Below the pieces are notes generated by a model. The model was not told the origin of the DNA, searched no databases, and saw nothing but the letters and a program-made list of their open reading frames with translations. A stretch of 64,000 nucleotides of DNA, taken from positions 310,001-374,000 of the forward strand of contig CALNHX010000267.1 of the NCBI GenBank assembly GCA_940337035.1, in the 5' to 3' direction. Within the stretch, counting starts at the first letter, position 1. Each line of letters starts with the position of its first letter. This document shows, piece after piece, positions 53,846-64,000 of the stretch. This DNA comes from Agriotes lineatus (lineage: Eukaryota; Arthropoda; Insecta; Coleoptera; Elateridae). The position numbers and the translations under genes are program-made.

Positions 53846-55662
53846 TAGAGCTTGATGAACTATATTTTTGTATGCAAAATCGCCACGTTCCTACAAAATC
53901 CAAGGCCTACTAGATTAGTGTTTAGTAGTAAAATTTCAAGAATTCGTATTAGCGATTTTTTTAGAAAAAAACTGGATTTGTCACCCCTCAAAATGGTACT
54001 GTACTAAATTTTATCGAAATCTTTCAAGTATTAACGATTTTATAGCCAAATTAAAAATACACAATACCAAATTTATTCTAAAAGTTATTCATGAAAAAAT
54101 ATTTAAATTACTATTATCATTCTTATACCTTATTTTTACAAATACAAAAAGAAATAGAAATAATAACACAAAACTTAAACAAATAAAATATCTAGAGTAT
54201 TCCATTACAAAAGCTACAATATTCTTGTCACTTCTACTAATCCACCGTTTATTTCAATGCACTTGTCAATCCTTTTACGCACGTTCATAATCACCTTTCG
54301 TAATTGTTCCCGAGTAATTTCTGCACAGGCTTGTATTATCCTGGCTCGTAGTTCTTGAAGAGTTTGTGGCCTTGATTTGTAAACTTTTTGTTTCAGTAAA
54401 CCCCAAAGAAAAAAATCAAGGGGCGTTAGATCTGGTGATCTCGGCGGCCACTGAATCAAAGGACTGTTTCGCCCTATCCAACGATTTTCAAAATGTTCAT
54501 TTAACCATTCTCTTACCAAAATAGCATTATGAATAGAACTTCCATCCAACTGAAACTTTAAATTACGAAGATTCTGTAATGGTATATCATCTAATGTGTT
54601 CCAAAATACGTTCCCAAGAAAATTTAAAAAGCCATTTGCATTCAAATTACCCTCAAAGAAGAAAGGGCCAATTATTCGGTCATTTAGTATTCCACACCAA
54701 ACGTTAATTTATTGTGAATACTGTCTCTTAGCATTTATGACGAATTCGGGATTCTCAGCTGACCAGTGACGGCAATTTTGACTTGAAACCACCCCATTTG
54801 TAGTAAATGTGGCTTCATCACTAAATAACATTGCCATAATATAGTTAGGATTATTTAGATATTCCCCTTGTAGCCAATAACAAAACTCTAATCGTCTTTC
54901 CTCATCTCCCACTTCCAACGTATGCAAAATCTTTGGCTTATAAGCCTTTATTTTGTTTATTTTCAGGCATCTTCTAATATTTTCTCTGGGGATATCAAGG
55001 TTTAAACTAGCCGTTCTTATACTATCCCGGGGGTTGTTGTTAAAGTATTCCAAAATATGGTCATTATTTCTCAAAATTCCACGACGTCCATTATGCCTGA
55101 TTCTAAGCAAGTTTTTGTAAACAGCCCCCGTCTCATTGAAAACTCTATTAACCCGTTGTAGGTACAGTACTACGACTTACTCGTCTATCTGGGTGTCTAT
55201 TATTGAAGTTGTTCTCTCGCAGCTTCTCTTGCCGAACGCACATTATCGCCCACAAGACGTACAATTTCTATTTTGTCTCTTAAAGTTACGTTTTCCATGT
55301 TTATTTACACTAGCTGAATAACTCTCCTACAACTTTATTTGTCACTTTTGACATTAATTAGCTCTTGTCACTTTTGTTTTTTCATGGATAGCTTACGTTT
55401 TTGAATAAATTTATGAAAATGACGAGTATTTTTTATGTATTCTTAATTTGGCTATAAAATCGTTAATACTTGAAAGATTTCGATAAAATTTAGTACAGTA
55501 CCATTTTGAGGGGTGACAAATCCAGTGGCGTGCCCAGATTTTTTCTAAAAAATCGCTAATACGAATTCTTGAAATTTTACTACTAAACACTGATCTAGTA
55601 GGCCTTGGATTTTGTAGGAACGTGGCGGTTTTGGCTCCAAAAATACAGTTCATCAAGCTCTA
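53846..55662 (-). mobile_element. Tc1/mariner-superfamily element with ~200-bp TIRs and near-complete transposase
   Basis: TIRs start TAGAGCTTGATGAAC and share CGCCACGTTCCTACAAAATC, CAAGGCCTACTAGAT, AAAATTTCAAGAATTCGTAT, TTTGTCACCCCTCAAAATGG and TAAAATCGTTAATACTTGAA-like sequence. The transposase on the minus strand spans most of the interior. It is the least decayed member of its group here. The terminal sequence differs from the ACAGGGTG ends of its relatives. Confidence 0.88.
54214..55298 (-). pseudogene. Tc1/mariner-like transposase, three lesions
   Basis: Cut-and-paste transposase (DDE/D family). Probable start at 55298: ENVTLRDKIEIVRLVGDNVR, then a frameshift near 55215 (NRHPDRRVSRSTV). 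From 55110 comes the second helix-turn-helix NPRDSIRTASLNLDIPREN, then LHTLEVGDEERRLEFCYWL, MAMLFSDEATFTTNG (first Asp, SDEA), a TAA at 54709-54711, NVWCGILNDRIIGPFFFEG, FQLDGSSIHNAILVREWLN (second Asp) and IQWPPRSPDLTPLDFFLWGL (third acidic residue). It ends RKRIDKCIEINGG. About 360 codons, normal for the family. Confidence 0.9.
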
Positions 55663-56179
55663 CCACTTAAAAAAATCCGGTTAAAATCGCACAATAAATA
55701 AAGATTTTACAGGGTGGCTCAAGAACAAATGGGTCACACTGTATATGTCATTTACAAAAATAATATCTTTGATAGATTTATGTCGGCTGGAAACACAAGT
55801 GCCGCGAAAAACGCGATAGCCTAAAAAAAGGACATAAAAAATTTGGTTCAATTTGGCCAAGGTAGTTTGAAAAAAAATTCTATACGTAGTTTGGTCTTGT
55901 TTCGCCTACTTTAGCCCATTTCGGTAACTTGATTATATGAAGTGTAAATATTGTAAAAATCCATAAAAGTCCACTTTTTATTTAGCTACATTAATGATGG
56001 TTACACCCCACTAACAAATAGAAAAAAAATTAACCATGAACCATGTATTACAAATATTTCAGGCTTTTCCTTCAAAATGAAATTTAGTTTATGAAATTCC
56101 ACTGACGAACAAAGGAGCTACAGCGATGTTAGTCAAGCGCCGCTGAAAATTCTACTATTTTCGGGACAGTCTGCGCCCA
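55663..56179. other. Noncoding, repeat-like
   Basis: Contains TTTTACAGGGTGGCTCAAGAAC near 55707 and ACTGTATATG near 55738, possible ends of a short element. No gene. Confidence 0.4.
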
Positions 56180-56470
56180 AATTTTGAGTCAACAAAGATT
56201 GCAAAATATCTCGAAATGAAGCATTTTTTTTAAAACTTGAGACCTTTTTTACAGAGAATGTTGCACCCTACAATTTTGGTTCTAAATACTATATAGAAAT
56301 TTTCACTCAGTTCCAAGATATTCTCGAAATTCCAATTTTCCGATTTTTTCCGTGCATTTTCCATTTTTTCCATAGTCACTCGAGTGCAGAACATTTTTTT
56401 TAACGTACAACCAAAAAACTACTTATGTGCAAAATTTCATTAACTTGGGTTTTCTGTCATGTCAAAATCC
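56180..56470. repeat. Inverted-repeat partner, right (with 51820-52110)
   Basis: Mirror of the left partner, with TATCTCGAAATGAAG, TTGGTTCTAAATACTATATA, CACTCGAGTGCAGAACAT and AAAAAACTACTTATGTGCAA. Divergence from the left partner is considerable. Confidence 0.7.
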
Positions 56471-56777
56471 CTGGCGCCTAGACTATATTTAAAAGTTCTA
56501 TTTTCATGAAAACAGTAACCAGTGATGTCATTAAAAACTCAACGACTAACAACTCTAACCAATGTGTAAGTTGCGAAAATCCGCATTATAGAACATCCTA
56601 CTTACAGATATCCTATTGTGAAACACGCTGTGTGTTAGAGTAGTTCTCTTGAATTTAATGTATTTCATCTATTCGATCATGACTGCATATTGGTGGTTTG
56701 AGTAATATTTCAGCATTATGTTTACTGCTACCTTATTTTCTGAATAAGTTACCTCTTCTACTTTCGGGTTATTTCAT

Positions 56778-56877
56778 GTAAGTAAAACTATTAGAACTAT
56801 GTTTGGCAAATTTGTTCATATTTTTAAAATTATTAAACAACCTAACCTAACTAAAGTTTTTTGCGTTTTGTTTTCAG
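56778..56877 (+). other. 5'UTR intron of the zinc-finger gene
   Basis: GTAAGT donor at 56778, a CCTAACCTAAC branch-site-like stretch near 56840, and TTTTGTTTTCAG acceptor ending at 56877. Exon 2 then begins 39 nt before the start codon. Upstream of the donor a TAA stands in the frame of the ORF with no ATG after it, so exon 1 is untranslated. Its 5' end is not visible. Confidence 0.7.
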
Positions 56878-56916
56878 ACAAAAATTAATAAATCCAAACT
56901 CGTAATTTTTGTTACA

Positions 56917-58650
56917 ATGGAAGACACACATGAATTTGATCATAATTTGCCCCATACAATAACCAGCCAATTAAACAAATCAATAAATAAAGAGGAAGTA
57001 GTTACAAATTTACAGTCATCAGATATCATTCAAAACATCATCAATAACGTGGCTGATCATGGTTTGAATATTAAACAAGAGGAATTCCACATAAAGGATG
57101 AATTGCTCGGTACCTATGCAGCAGATACAAGCCCCTTAGAACAGCAGTTTGTTTGCAAGGTCTATGAATATAAAACCGAAGACGAGAGTAATTTCGTAGA
57201 ACATATGGTGACTCATACCGAACAATCTTGCTCATGTTCAATTTGTGAATATCAGACTGTACGGAAATGCAATTTAGTGAACCATTTGAAGACTGATACA
57301 ATTAAAAAATTATATTCTTGTTCTGTTTGTGAGTATGCAACAGCACGAAAACGTAATTTAATTAAGCATATGACGACGCATGGAGTAAAACTTTTCTCTT
57401 GTTCTACTTGTGAGTATAAAGCAGCACGAAAAGATGGTTTAGTTAGACATATGAAGACGCATACAGACAAAAAACCTTATTCTTGTTTCATTTGCAAATA
57501 CGAAGTGGCAGAAAAAGGTAATTTAGTTGAACATTTACGGACACATACAGGAGAGAAGCCTTATAAATGTTTAATTTGTGAGTATAAATCAGAACATAAA
57601 CGTAATTTAGTATTTCATATGAAGAAGCATACACGAGAAAAATCTTATTCCTGTTCTGTTTGCGGATTTATAGCAATAGTTAAGTCAGTTTTAGCAATAC
57701 ACATGAGGACACATACAGGAGAAAAACCGTATGCATGTTCTATTTGCGATTATAAAGCAACACAGAAAAGTACTTTATTGGGCCATATGAAGACGCACAC
57801 AGGAGAGAAACCGTATTCATGCGCGGTTTGCGAATATAGAACGGCAAAAAAAGCTACCTTAGTTAATCACATGAGGACACATACTGATGACAAACCTTAT
57901 GCATGTTCCATTTGTGATTATAAAGCAGTAAAGAGAGATAGTTTACTTTATCATATGAAGACACATACGGGCGAAAAACCTTATTCATGTACTATTTGCA
58001 CTTATAAATCTGCAAACAAATATAACGTAGTTATACATATGAGAAGACATACAGGAGAAAAACCGTATTCCTGTTCCATGTGCACATTCAAAGCGGCAGA
58101 GAAAGTTGTTTTAGTTAGACATATGAGAACACATACAGGACAAAAACCGTATTCCTGTTCTATGTGCACATACAAAGCAGGGAACAAAGGTATTTTAGTT
58201 AGACATATGAGAACACATACAGGAGAAAAACCGTATTCCTGTTCCATGTGCACATACAAAGCGGCAGACAAAGGTATTTTAGATAGACATTTGTGGGCAC
58301 ATATAGGAGAAAAACCGTATTCCTGTTCCATGTGCACATACAAAGCGGCAGCCAAAGGTAATTTAGTTGCACATATGAAAACTCATACAGGAGAAAAACC
58401 ATATTCCTGTTCCATGTGCACATACAAAGCAGCACACAAAGGTAATTTAGTTGGACATATGAGAACTCATACAGGAGAGAAACCGTATTTGTGTTCAATA
58501 TGTGATTTTAAAGCAGCACAAAAAAGGGAGTTAGTGTGCCATATGAGGACACATACCGGAGAAAAACCTTACGAATGTTCTATTTGCGATTATAAAGCAG
58601 CACAAAAAAGTAATTTAGTTAAACATATGAAGATACACACCAAAGATTAA
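56917..58650 (+). CDS. C2H2 zinc-finger protein with 17-finger array (577 aa)
   Basis: Probable nuclear, sequence-specific DNA-binding regulator. Residues 1-77 are acidic and carry two SUMO-type motifs (IKQE at 52-55, IKDE at 59-62). A decayed finger at 78-100 has lost its second Cys (CKVYEY). Fingers 1-17 run head to tail at 28-residue spacing from 104 to 577 with TGEKPY linkers. Finger 1 ends H..D in place of H..H; the other 16 are intact CxxC..HxxxH. No BTB, KRAB or ZAD domain is present. Fingers 11-15 (58063-58482) are nearly identical repeats of PYSCSMCTYKAA, a recent expansion. The start is supported by the splice acceptor 39 nt upstream. The single coding exon could mean retroposition, but the 5' intron argues against that. 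Orthology not assigned. Confidence 0.93.
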   Translation: MEDTHEFDHNLPHTITSQLNKSINKEEVVTNLQSSDIIQNIINNVADHGLNIKQEEFHIKDELLGTYAADTSPLEQQFVCKVYEYKTEDESNFVEHMVTHTEQSCSCSICEYQTVRKCNLVNHLKTDTIKKLYSCSVCEYATARKRNLIKHMTTHGVKLFSCSTCEYKAARKDGLVRHMKTHTDKKPYSCFICKYEVAEKGNLVEHLRTHTGEKPYKCLICEYKSEHKRNLVFHMKKHTREKSYSCSVCGFIAIVKSVLAIHMRTHTGEKPYACSICDYKATQKSTLLGHMKTHTGEKPYSCAVCEYRTAKKATLVNHMRTHTDDKPYACSICDYKAVKRDSLLYHMKTHTGEKPYSCTICTYKSANKYNVVIHMRRHTGEKPYSCSMCTFKAAEKVVLVRHMRTHTGQKPYSCSMCTYKAGNKGILVRHMRTHTGEKPYSCSMCTYKAADKGILDRHLWAHIGEKPYSCSMCTYKAAAKGNLVAHMKTHTGEKPYSCSMCTYKAAHKGNLVGHMRTHTGEKPYLCSICDFKAAQKRELVCHMRTHTGEKPYECSICDYKAAQKSNLVKHMKIHTKD

Positions 58651-58756
58651 CCTTAGATTAAGAAGCGTGCAGGAGATGTCATTTATCCAAGATATTGCCA
58701 TGGTTTTAGCAGTTAAAAATCTTGTGCAAATATGCCACCATCTAAGATCTAGCATA

Positions 58757-58834
58757 AAAGGAAAACTGCATTTATGTTCTATTTGGAAGTATCAAACAAC
58801 ACAGCAAAAGGGAAAACATATGAATAAATGCAAA
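58757..58834 (+). pseudogene. Relic zinc finger in the 3'UTR
   Basis: Reads GKLHLCSIWKYQTTQQKGKH then MNKCK and a stop. This is the finger pattern with the second Cys as W and several residues lost, 107 nt after the stop codon. It suggests the array was once longer. Confidence 0.6.
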
Positions 58835-59071
58835 TGAAGGCATTTGTGAATGGTATTGGACTCTATAATCATTCATCATGCTTGCTCATGTTTGCATTGT
58901 ACTCAGCCTGTTTCTGCTTAAATCCATGTTCTTCCTAACCGACAGCTTCTACAGAAGTCATCAATATTCTTTGGTTAATTCTTATATTGCCAGCCATTGT
59001 ACTATCATACTCAGATACGATGATGCTTGTATGTTTGAGTTGTGTGTAAACTAAGCGCTTAGTATTAAATA

Positions 59072-59190
59072 TACTTAAATAAATTTTGTGCTGTGCACCC
59101 TTCTATTTCTGCATTGTGAAAATTAATGTAAAATGAATCTTTCCTTTAACTAAGTGCTTGTGTAGTATTCCATATCTATAATAAAATCTT
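59072..59190 (+). terminator. Candidate poly(A) signals of the zinc-finger gene
   Basis: AATAAA at about 59080 (AAATAAATTTTGTGCTGTG) and ATAATAAAATC near 59178 follow the coding region by 430-530 nt. Either could end the transcript; which is used cannot be seen. Confidence 0.45.
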
Positions 59191-59199
59191 AAAAGCTGA

Positions 59200-60730
59200 T
59201 GTACGATTTTGCTATGATAATGTGTATTTAGAAATTATATGTTACTGTACAGTTCCACAAAAAAGTAAGTATGCAGAGTGGCCATTTCCCATCCTTATGC
59301 ATGGGGATCTTCATTTTCTTGAGAGACACAAAGTTGTTTAAATTAGAGCAATGTTGTATATTCCAATGATGAATAAGCAAATTAAAATTGTGAAGGCAGA
59401 TGACTAAATTAAGCTTAATTCGTTGAATTTTACGATCATAACTTTTTCTGAGGGCTAGGGCTGGAGGTTGTACGGCAAAACGATCTATCTAGGAGTAAGC
59501 TATCCATGCTCACATGGGCAAATCATTGGAGAAGCTGGAAAATCCAACCGGTTTCCAAATATATGCTACTATAAGCCGTTCACGATCCTTTTGGGTCAGG
59601 TGAGGCTATGACCATCTAGTAATTTTGTTGCCAGTACCTCTGTGGCAACTAAACTCCCTAATGGAAATTGACACTTTTTGAGTTATGTTAGGTTGTTTTC
59701 AGTTTAAGGTTATATTTTCTGAATAGGTACATTGCTGCCGGATCTCTGTTTAAATTAAGGATGAAAATTTTTAATGATTGAGAATGGACGACAGACACGA
59801 AAATGAGAAATAATGCATAACAAAAGCATTCAATATTAATGTTTATTGCAGTTTGTATAAGAAGTGTGTACATGATATGAATATGGCACTTTATTTTACA
59901 TGCTTGCTTGCTTGCTGTTGTCGAAGAATAAAGACATCACAAACTGATGCCAAATCAATTGAGCAATATTGGTCTTATAGAAATTAACAAGTGAAAAATG
60001 TAAATATTTTGTCAAATGGATGGCTTGCTGATTTTACTTCATGTTGATTTTCACATCTGCCACATGACATTTCAACACCAAAATAGTAATAAATAGGTAG
60101 ATAGTAAATTATTATACATTATTACGCAGGATTATTGTATTTATGTACGCTGTTATTGTTTTTACAAATATAGCAATCCATTCTTGCAACTAATTCTTTT
60201 CATAACCACTACTCAATGCACAACCACCAAAATCACAACAGCATAAATTAATTAAAAAACAACAAAATACCGAATCATCTGCGGTCAGCTATTCTGCTGA
60301 AATCGGCCATTAGTCCATTACTCAAACTATTAAAGCTGTACGCGATTGCGCATTCCCAATGAGTTCGAGTTATCGGTTTATTCTTCTAATACTTGCGTAC
60401 TACTCTATTTTCATCTCTGTTGATCTTCTTTGAACCATCGGTTTAACATGACGTTATTACAAGTATTGAACAATAATGCATCATTTTAACGTACCTACAG
60501 CAAATATATTCTCTAGTCTCGACATAAACTCGTGTTCTTTTAAATCTGGTCTGTCCTCTTTAAATTCGAAGTAGCATCGTTTAATGGAAATTTTTTGTTG
60601 TAACTAAATTATTTTGAGCAATTTGACTTTTCCTTTGACGGAAATTAAAATTATTTTTATTCGCAACCATATATGTAATGCTAACATTCCTGACCTCATT
60701 TGAGTGGGGGAAGTCGTACATTTCAGCCCG
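59200..60730. other. No gene recognised
   Basis: AT-rich DNA with short frames only. A TGCTTGCTTGCTTGCTG run lies at 59901-59917. Confidence 0.5.
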
Positions 60731-60732
60731 CT

Positions 60733-60782
60733 ACTTCCCGCACTCACTTCCCACTCAAGTGCGGGAAGTGAGTGCGGGAAGT
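60733..60782. repeat. Perfect 20-bp inverted repeat, 10-nt loop
   Basis: ACTTCCCGCACTCACTTCCC and its exact complement flank ACTCAAGTGC. The arms hold CACTTCCCGC-type units, so alternative foldings exist. An 85-residue minus frame across it is incidental. Confidence 0.9.
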
Positions 60783-60908
60783 ACATCCCCGACCGATGAG
60801 TAGGTAAGGACACTGGGAATCTCGTTGATCCATTCATGCGCGTCACAACCTGTCGTATCATAATATAATAATTTTTCCAATTATTGTTTAGAATAAAGTG
60901 GTTGCGAA

Positions 60909-61046
60909 TAAAATAGTATACAAACCTCGACAGGAAGTTTCCTTAGTCTCGAGATAATAGCTGATTTCGACGCTTCGCGTCTCAATCAGCTAACTAATCT
61001 CTCGACAGTAATGAAACACTTCCCATCTCGGGCTGTAATATACTAT
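60909..61046. mobile_element. Hairpin MITE with TCGACGCTTCGCGTCT centre
   Basis: AATAGTATA and TATACTATT bound the element. Inner complementarity includes GAGATAATAGCTGATT against AATCAGCTAACTAATCTC. The centre resembles that of the hairpins at 20.2 and 20.6 kb. Confidence 0.65.
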
Positions 61047-61242
61047 TACACACTTGATAAATTATTTATTTTCTTACGAATATTAAAATAATAAATCTGG
61101 CAATGCGGTGACAAGAAAATGTCGAACAGACACTGATAGAAAAATAAAGTTGTATCCGCTACATCACCGAATCAGTTAATCCAACATGAAAAGAAAAAAT
61201 CATAGCCAACTCTGTCCCAAATAGGTCGTGAACGGCTTATAT

Positions 61243-62004
61243 ACAGGGTGATTTTAAAATGTTTCGCCAAACTTCGAGGTATTACTCTACACATCAAGGC
61301 AAGCAAAAAAGTCCAGATAAACATGTGCCCGACAGTCGCGCGTTTTTGAGTTACAAGCAATTTTTGAATTTGGGAAATAAATCGTAAACTATTAAAAAAT
61401 ATTAAGGTGCCTGGAATACTTGCTGTCAAAATCAAACAGAAAACAGTTGATTATTTTCTGTAAAATAAACTCACAGGCCTTTTAAAGTATGTGTCTTTAC
61501 AATTACGCCAAGGGATGTGGTGTATGCATGATGGGGCTCCACGATATTTCCTCATACTTGTGAGGCAGCACCTATCGCAGGTTTTTGGCGAGCAGCGGAT
61601 AGGTCGAGGTGCGCCTATTCCATGGCCACCACGCTCCCCAAACCTTCATCCGATAGACTTCTTTCTTTGGGATATTTAAAAAGCCTCGTGTACACCAGCC
61701 CCATTAATACAGTAGAGGAGTTAAATGGGCGTGTTAAAGATGTCTGTCAAACTGTTAGAGGAATGCCAGGTGTTTTTGAAAGAGTAAGAGAGTCATTGCG
61801 GCGGCAATGAGACCTCTGTGTGGAGATGGGAAGTGGACATATCGAACATCTACTCTGAAGAAGGTTTGATTTCTCAAATTCAAAAATTGCTCGTAACTCG
61901 GAAACGCGCAATTGTCGGACACATGTTTATATGGACTTTTTTACTTGTCTTGGTGTGTAGAATAATATCTCAAAGTTTGGCGAAACATTTTAAAATCACC
62001 CTGT
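61243..62004 (+). mobile_element. Tc1/mariner-superfamily element with ~150-bp TIRs, internally deleted
   Basis: Ends ACAGGGTGATTTTAAAATG and the inverse, TIRs continuing through TTTCGCCAAACTT, AAAAGTCCATATAAACATGT, CGACARTCGCGCGTTT and TTTTTGAATTTG. A transposase C-terminus fills the centre. 762 bp in total. Confidence 0.92.
61491..61855 (+). pseudogene. Transposase C-terminal fragment
   Basis: Reads QGMWCMHDGAPRYFLILV, FGEQRIGRGAPIPWPPRS, LHPIDFFLWDI and, after a stop at 61677-61679, KSLVYTSPINTVEELNGRVK and MPGVFERVRESLRRQ. DGAPxxF and WPPRSPxLxPxDFFLW are the second and third catalytic blocks; the Asp of SPDL is N here. N-terminal half deleted. Confidence 0.88.
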
Positions 62005-62460
62005 ATATTAATTTTAATCCGTATTGTTTTACTACCTTCGTATCCAAAAACATCCTTCGCGTCGGTCATTATACTGTCCCGAGAAAAATGTTCATTTTTC
62101 AAATTATATTGCCAATAAGTCGATGCAGGTCTATTTGCAATGTATGATCGAAGTGTAAATGTGTTTGGTTGTACATGCTGTAACAACAGTTTTGATAACT
62201 GCTTTGCCCTACAATTTTGTACAACATTGTTCATGATACCCACAATTACAAAGAAACATCAACATGGAACATGTATAGGAGAGAAGATGCAACTTCAAGT
62301 AGAAAATTGTTACTTACCTCAAATACATATATCAGTATTTTGGTAGCTATGGATTGTTAATGTTTTGTTAATTTAACGTTGATTAATGAACTAATATTAC
62401 TGAAAAAACTAGATTCTGTTATTTTACTTCCAGTAATCCCAATAATATATTTGCCAACAT
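62005..62460 (-). other. Coding-like minus-strand frame, unidentified
   Basis: From about 62243 leftwards: VVQNCRAKQLSKLLLQHVQP, NTFTLRSYIANRPAST, WQYNLKNEHFSRDSI and DAKDVFGYEG, running into the TIR of the previous element. A GAG/GTAAGT donor on the same strand lies at about 62315. It could be an exon cut by the insertion. No family recognised. Confidence 0.25.
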
Positions 62461-62464
62461 ACTA

Positions 62465-62820
62465 TTATTTATACCCTGTTCACTCCATTTGTGATTCTGA
62501 GCAGGCTTTGCATGTGTATTTTTTGAATGGTGTATGGAACAGTTAGTCACAAAAACATTACCAAAGCCAAAGGAAACTTTGGAAATTCATCATTCTGCAT
62601 TCATCAAGTGAATGAAAATTGTTGAAGATAACAGATCTCTCCAGTTCAGCAAAATGTCACGAATCAGTTTTCTATAATTAACGTAGGTACTTCACAGAAG
62701 TTAGAAAATGTCAATGTCATTTTGACTTTACGAACCTTTGTAACTAAATATTTGATACACTGGTAAAAATATTCACATTCAAGGCCTGCTCAGAGTCACA
62801 AATGCAGTGAATGGATATTT
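62465..62820. mobile_element. Inverted-repeat element, ~350 bp
   Basis: CACTCCATTTGTGATTCTGA then GCAGGCTTTGCATGTG at 62480-62516 is mirrored by CATTCAAGGCCTGCTCAGAG then TCACAAATGCAGTGAATGG at 62770-62812. Arms are ~47 bp. Noncoding. Confidence 0.75.
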
Positions 62821-63740
62821 AGTATTTAGTATTCAACATTTGACATAATAACAGGCTGTTCAAGGTGGGCAAATTTCAACATTTTTATAGCGAATCTCCA
62901 TGACTACTTATAGGAGATATGAAAAAAAGGACCACCCATCCTTGATCCCCTTTTTCGAGACAACCTTCATGGTGAAAACCAAAATTTGCTATCGTCTTTT
63001 GTTTTCGAGTTATAAACAGCAGTTCGATTTTACGACTTTCCATTTTGTCCTTATATCTCACTTAGCTATAAAAATAGAGAAAAATAATGTCTACATTCTT
63101 GAGGCACTTTTGTAATAAGAATCCAGCGACGTAGTCAGTTTTTCAAAAAAAGTTTTTCAATCCGAGTTTTACCATAAAGTTGATTTTTTTATATGGAACT
63201 CATAGTTGGCTATACCATTATGAGAAACAGCACTTTTTTCCCATTCCAGTGATATGCATCATAATATGGAATATAATATACAGTGTCCGTCATAAATTTG
63301 AACACATCGAAATTTTTATTATCCCTTAATCCGAAAATTCTTTCTTGATAAAAGTCCCTGCATCTTTGTAACTAATAATACAATTGCCTAAATGTAAATA
63401 TCTTTTTTCGTATACCGAGAAGTTCAAAAAGATGAAAATGGCTCAAGAATGAAGTACCCTTATTTTTTAAAGTAGACAAAAATGTTATTTGGAAACGTTA
63501 CTTACTATTTAAAGTAGGTGTCAAGTATAAGACCAATCCGCCTAATAAAAAAAATTACTGGTTTTCCTATTTTTTCTTACCACATTGTGTATTACTAAAT
63601 AAAATACTTCAAAGTTAACTTATTAAAGGATACGATAAGGGTGTACTTTCCAACTTGAGTTTCGCTCACTTATCAAACAGAAAATAACGCATATTGAAAT
63701 TTGAGCTAAAAAATCTTATTTTTGTGTGCAACGAAATGTA
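62821..63740. other. Noncoding repeat-like interval
   Basis: Contains ACAGGCTGTTCAAGGTGGGC (62850) and ACAGTGTCCGTCATAAATTT (63282), which look like ends of DNA transposons, but no partners or transposase are visible before the window ends. Confidence 0.4.
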
Positions 63741-63748
63741 TCCTTAAC

Positions 63749-64000
63749 AGAGCTGGGCAGTAATTAATTACTTTGTAATTAAATTACTGATGAATTAAAT
63801 TCTTTTTTATTTATTTGCATTGGAATTAAATTAGTTTTCAAAATGCGGTAACTGTATTTAGGAATTGCCATTTTTGTTAAAAAAAGCAAACTTTAGAATT
63901 CATTAACTGTCATCACTGTTGTTGTTATTGTAAGTTTATATTATACGCTGATATCGTGATTACAAATTCTAAAGATTGCTGTTTCTAAAGCTTGCTTTCG
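63749..64000 (+). mobile_element. Probable hAT-type MITE, left end only
   Basis: Begins CAGAGCTGGGCAGTAATTAA followed by alternating AATTAC and GTAATT blocks. To my knowledge this CAGAGCTGGGCA terminus heads hAT-like MITEs in many animals. The other end lies beyond the window. Confidence 0.45.

Noticed and set aside
57071..58498. Minus-strand frames opposite the zinc-finger gene
   Set aside because: They mirror the finger repeats (HMEQEYGFSPV-like) and vanish outside the array.

Overview
This 64 kb window looks like heterochromatin-like or gene-poor DNA from a TE-rich insect. The order cannot be fixed from sequence alone; a beetle or a hemipteran would be plausible. The reasons are AT-rich sequence, short GT..AG introns, an interstitial TTAGG tract, and abundant Tc1/mariner, MULE, hAT, BEL/Pao, Jockey/RTE-like LINE and Penelope-like remains. 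I see only one gene with an intact, clearly cellular reading frame: a 577-residue C2H2 zinc-finger protein at 56917-58650 on the + strand, with a 100-nt 5'UTR intron and plausible poly(A) signals. Almost every other long frame belongs to a mobile element or to a tandem repeat.

0-15 kb holds a broken LINE (244-2458), a 561-bp inverted-repeat element (2568-3128), a CCCGT-type pentanucleotide tract (4.77-5.56 kb), two inverted copies of a repeat carrying an 18-24 bp minisatellite (6.33-6.80 and 13.08-13.55 kb), a minus-strand relic joining a MULE transposase domain to a RING finger (7.45-8.88 kb), Tc1 and LINE tails, a long-TIR element (9.73-11.47 kb), and a hairpin carrying a GC-rich minisatellite (11.56-12.79 kb).

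15-41 kb is dominated by two copies of the same minus-strand BEL/Pao segment (A 15.34-17.84 kb, B 36.15-40.22 kb). They carry different later insertions, so each copy supplies the empty site for insertions in the other: a foldback in A, and a hAT MITE and a 1.86-kb TIR element in B. Between them lie a solo-LTR-like block, a LINE with separate ORF1 and ORF2 (21.67-25.5 kb), a Tc1 split by a 5.4-kb MULE that is itself split by a Jockey LINE (27.1-33.4 kb), another LINE split by a tRNA-derived repeat (34.0-35.76 kb), and a GIY-YIG Penelope relic (40.2-40.9 kb).

41-64 kb is a series of Tc1/mariner-superfamily elements of the ACAGGGTG-terminus type with unusually long TIRs (41.98, 42.93-47.13, 50.37, 53.85 and 61.24 kb). 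Some keep transposase fragments. It also holds a hAT relic, a LINE tail flanked by a 51-bp duplication, and the zinc-finger gene. None of the TE-encoded proteins looks intact, so the region appears to be a layered graveyard whose nesting order can be read directly.
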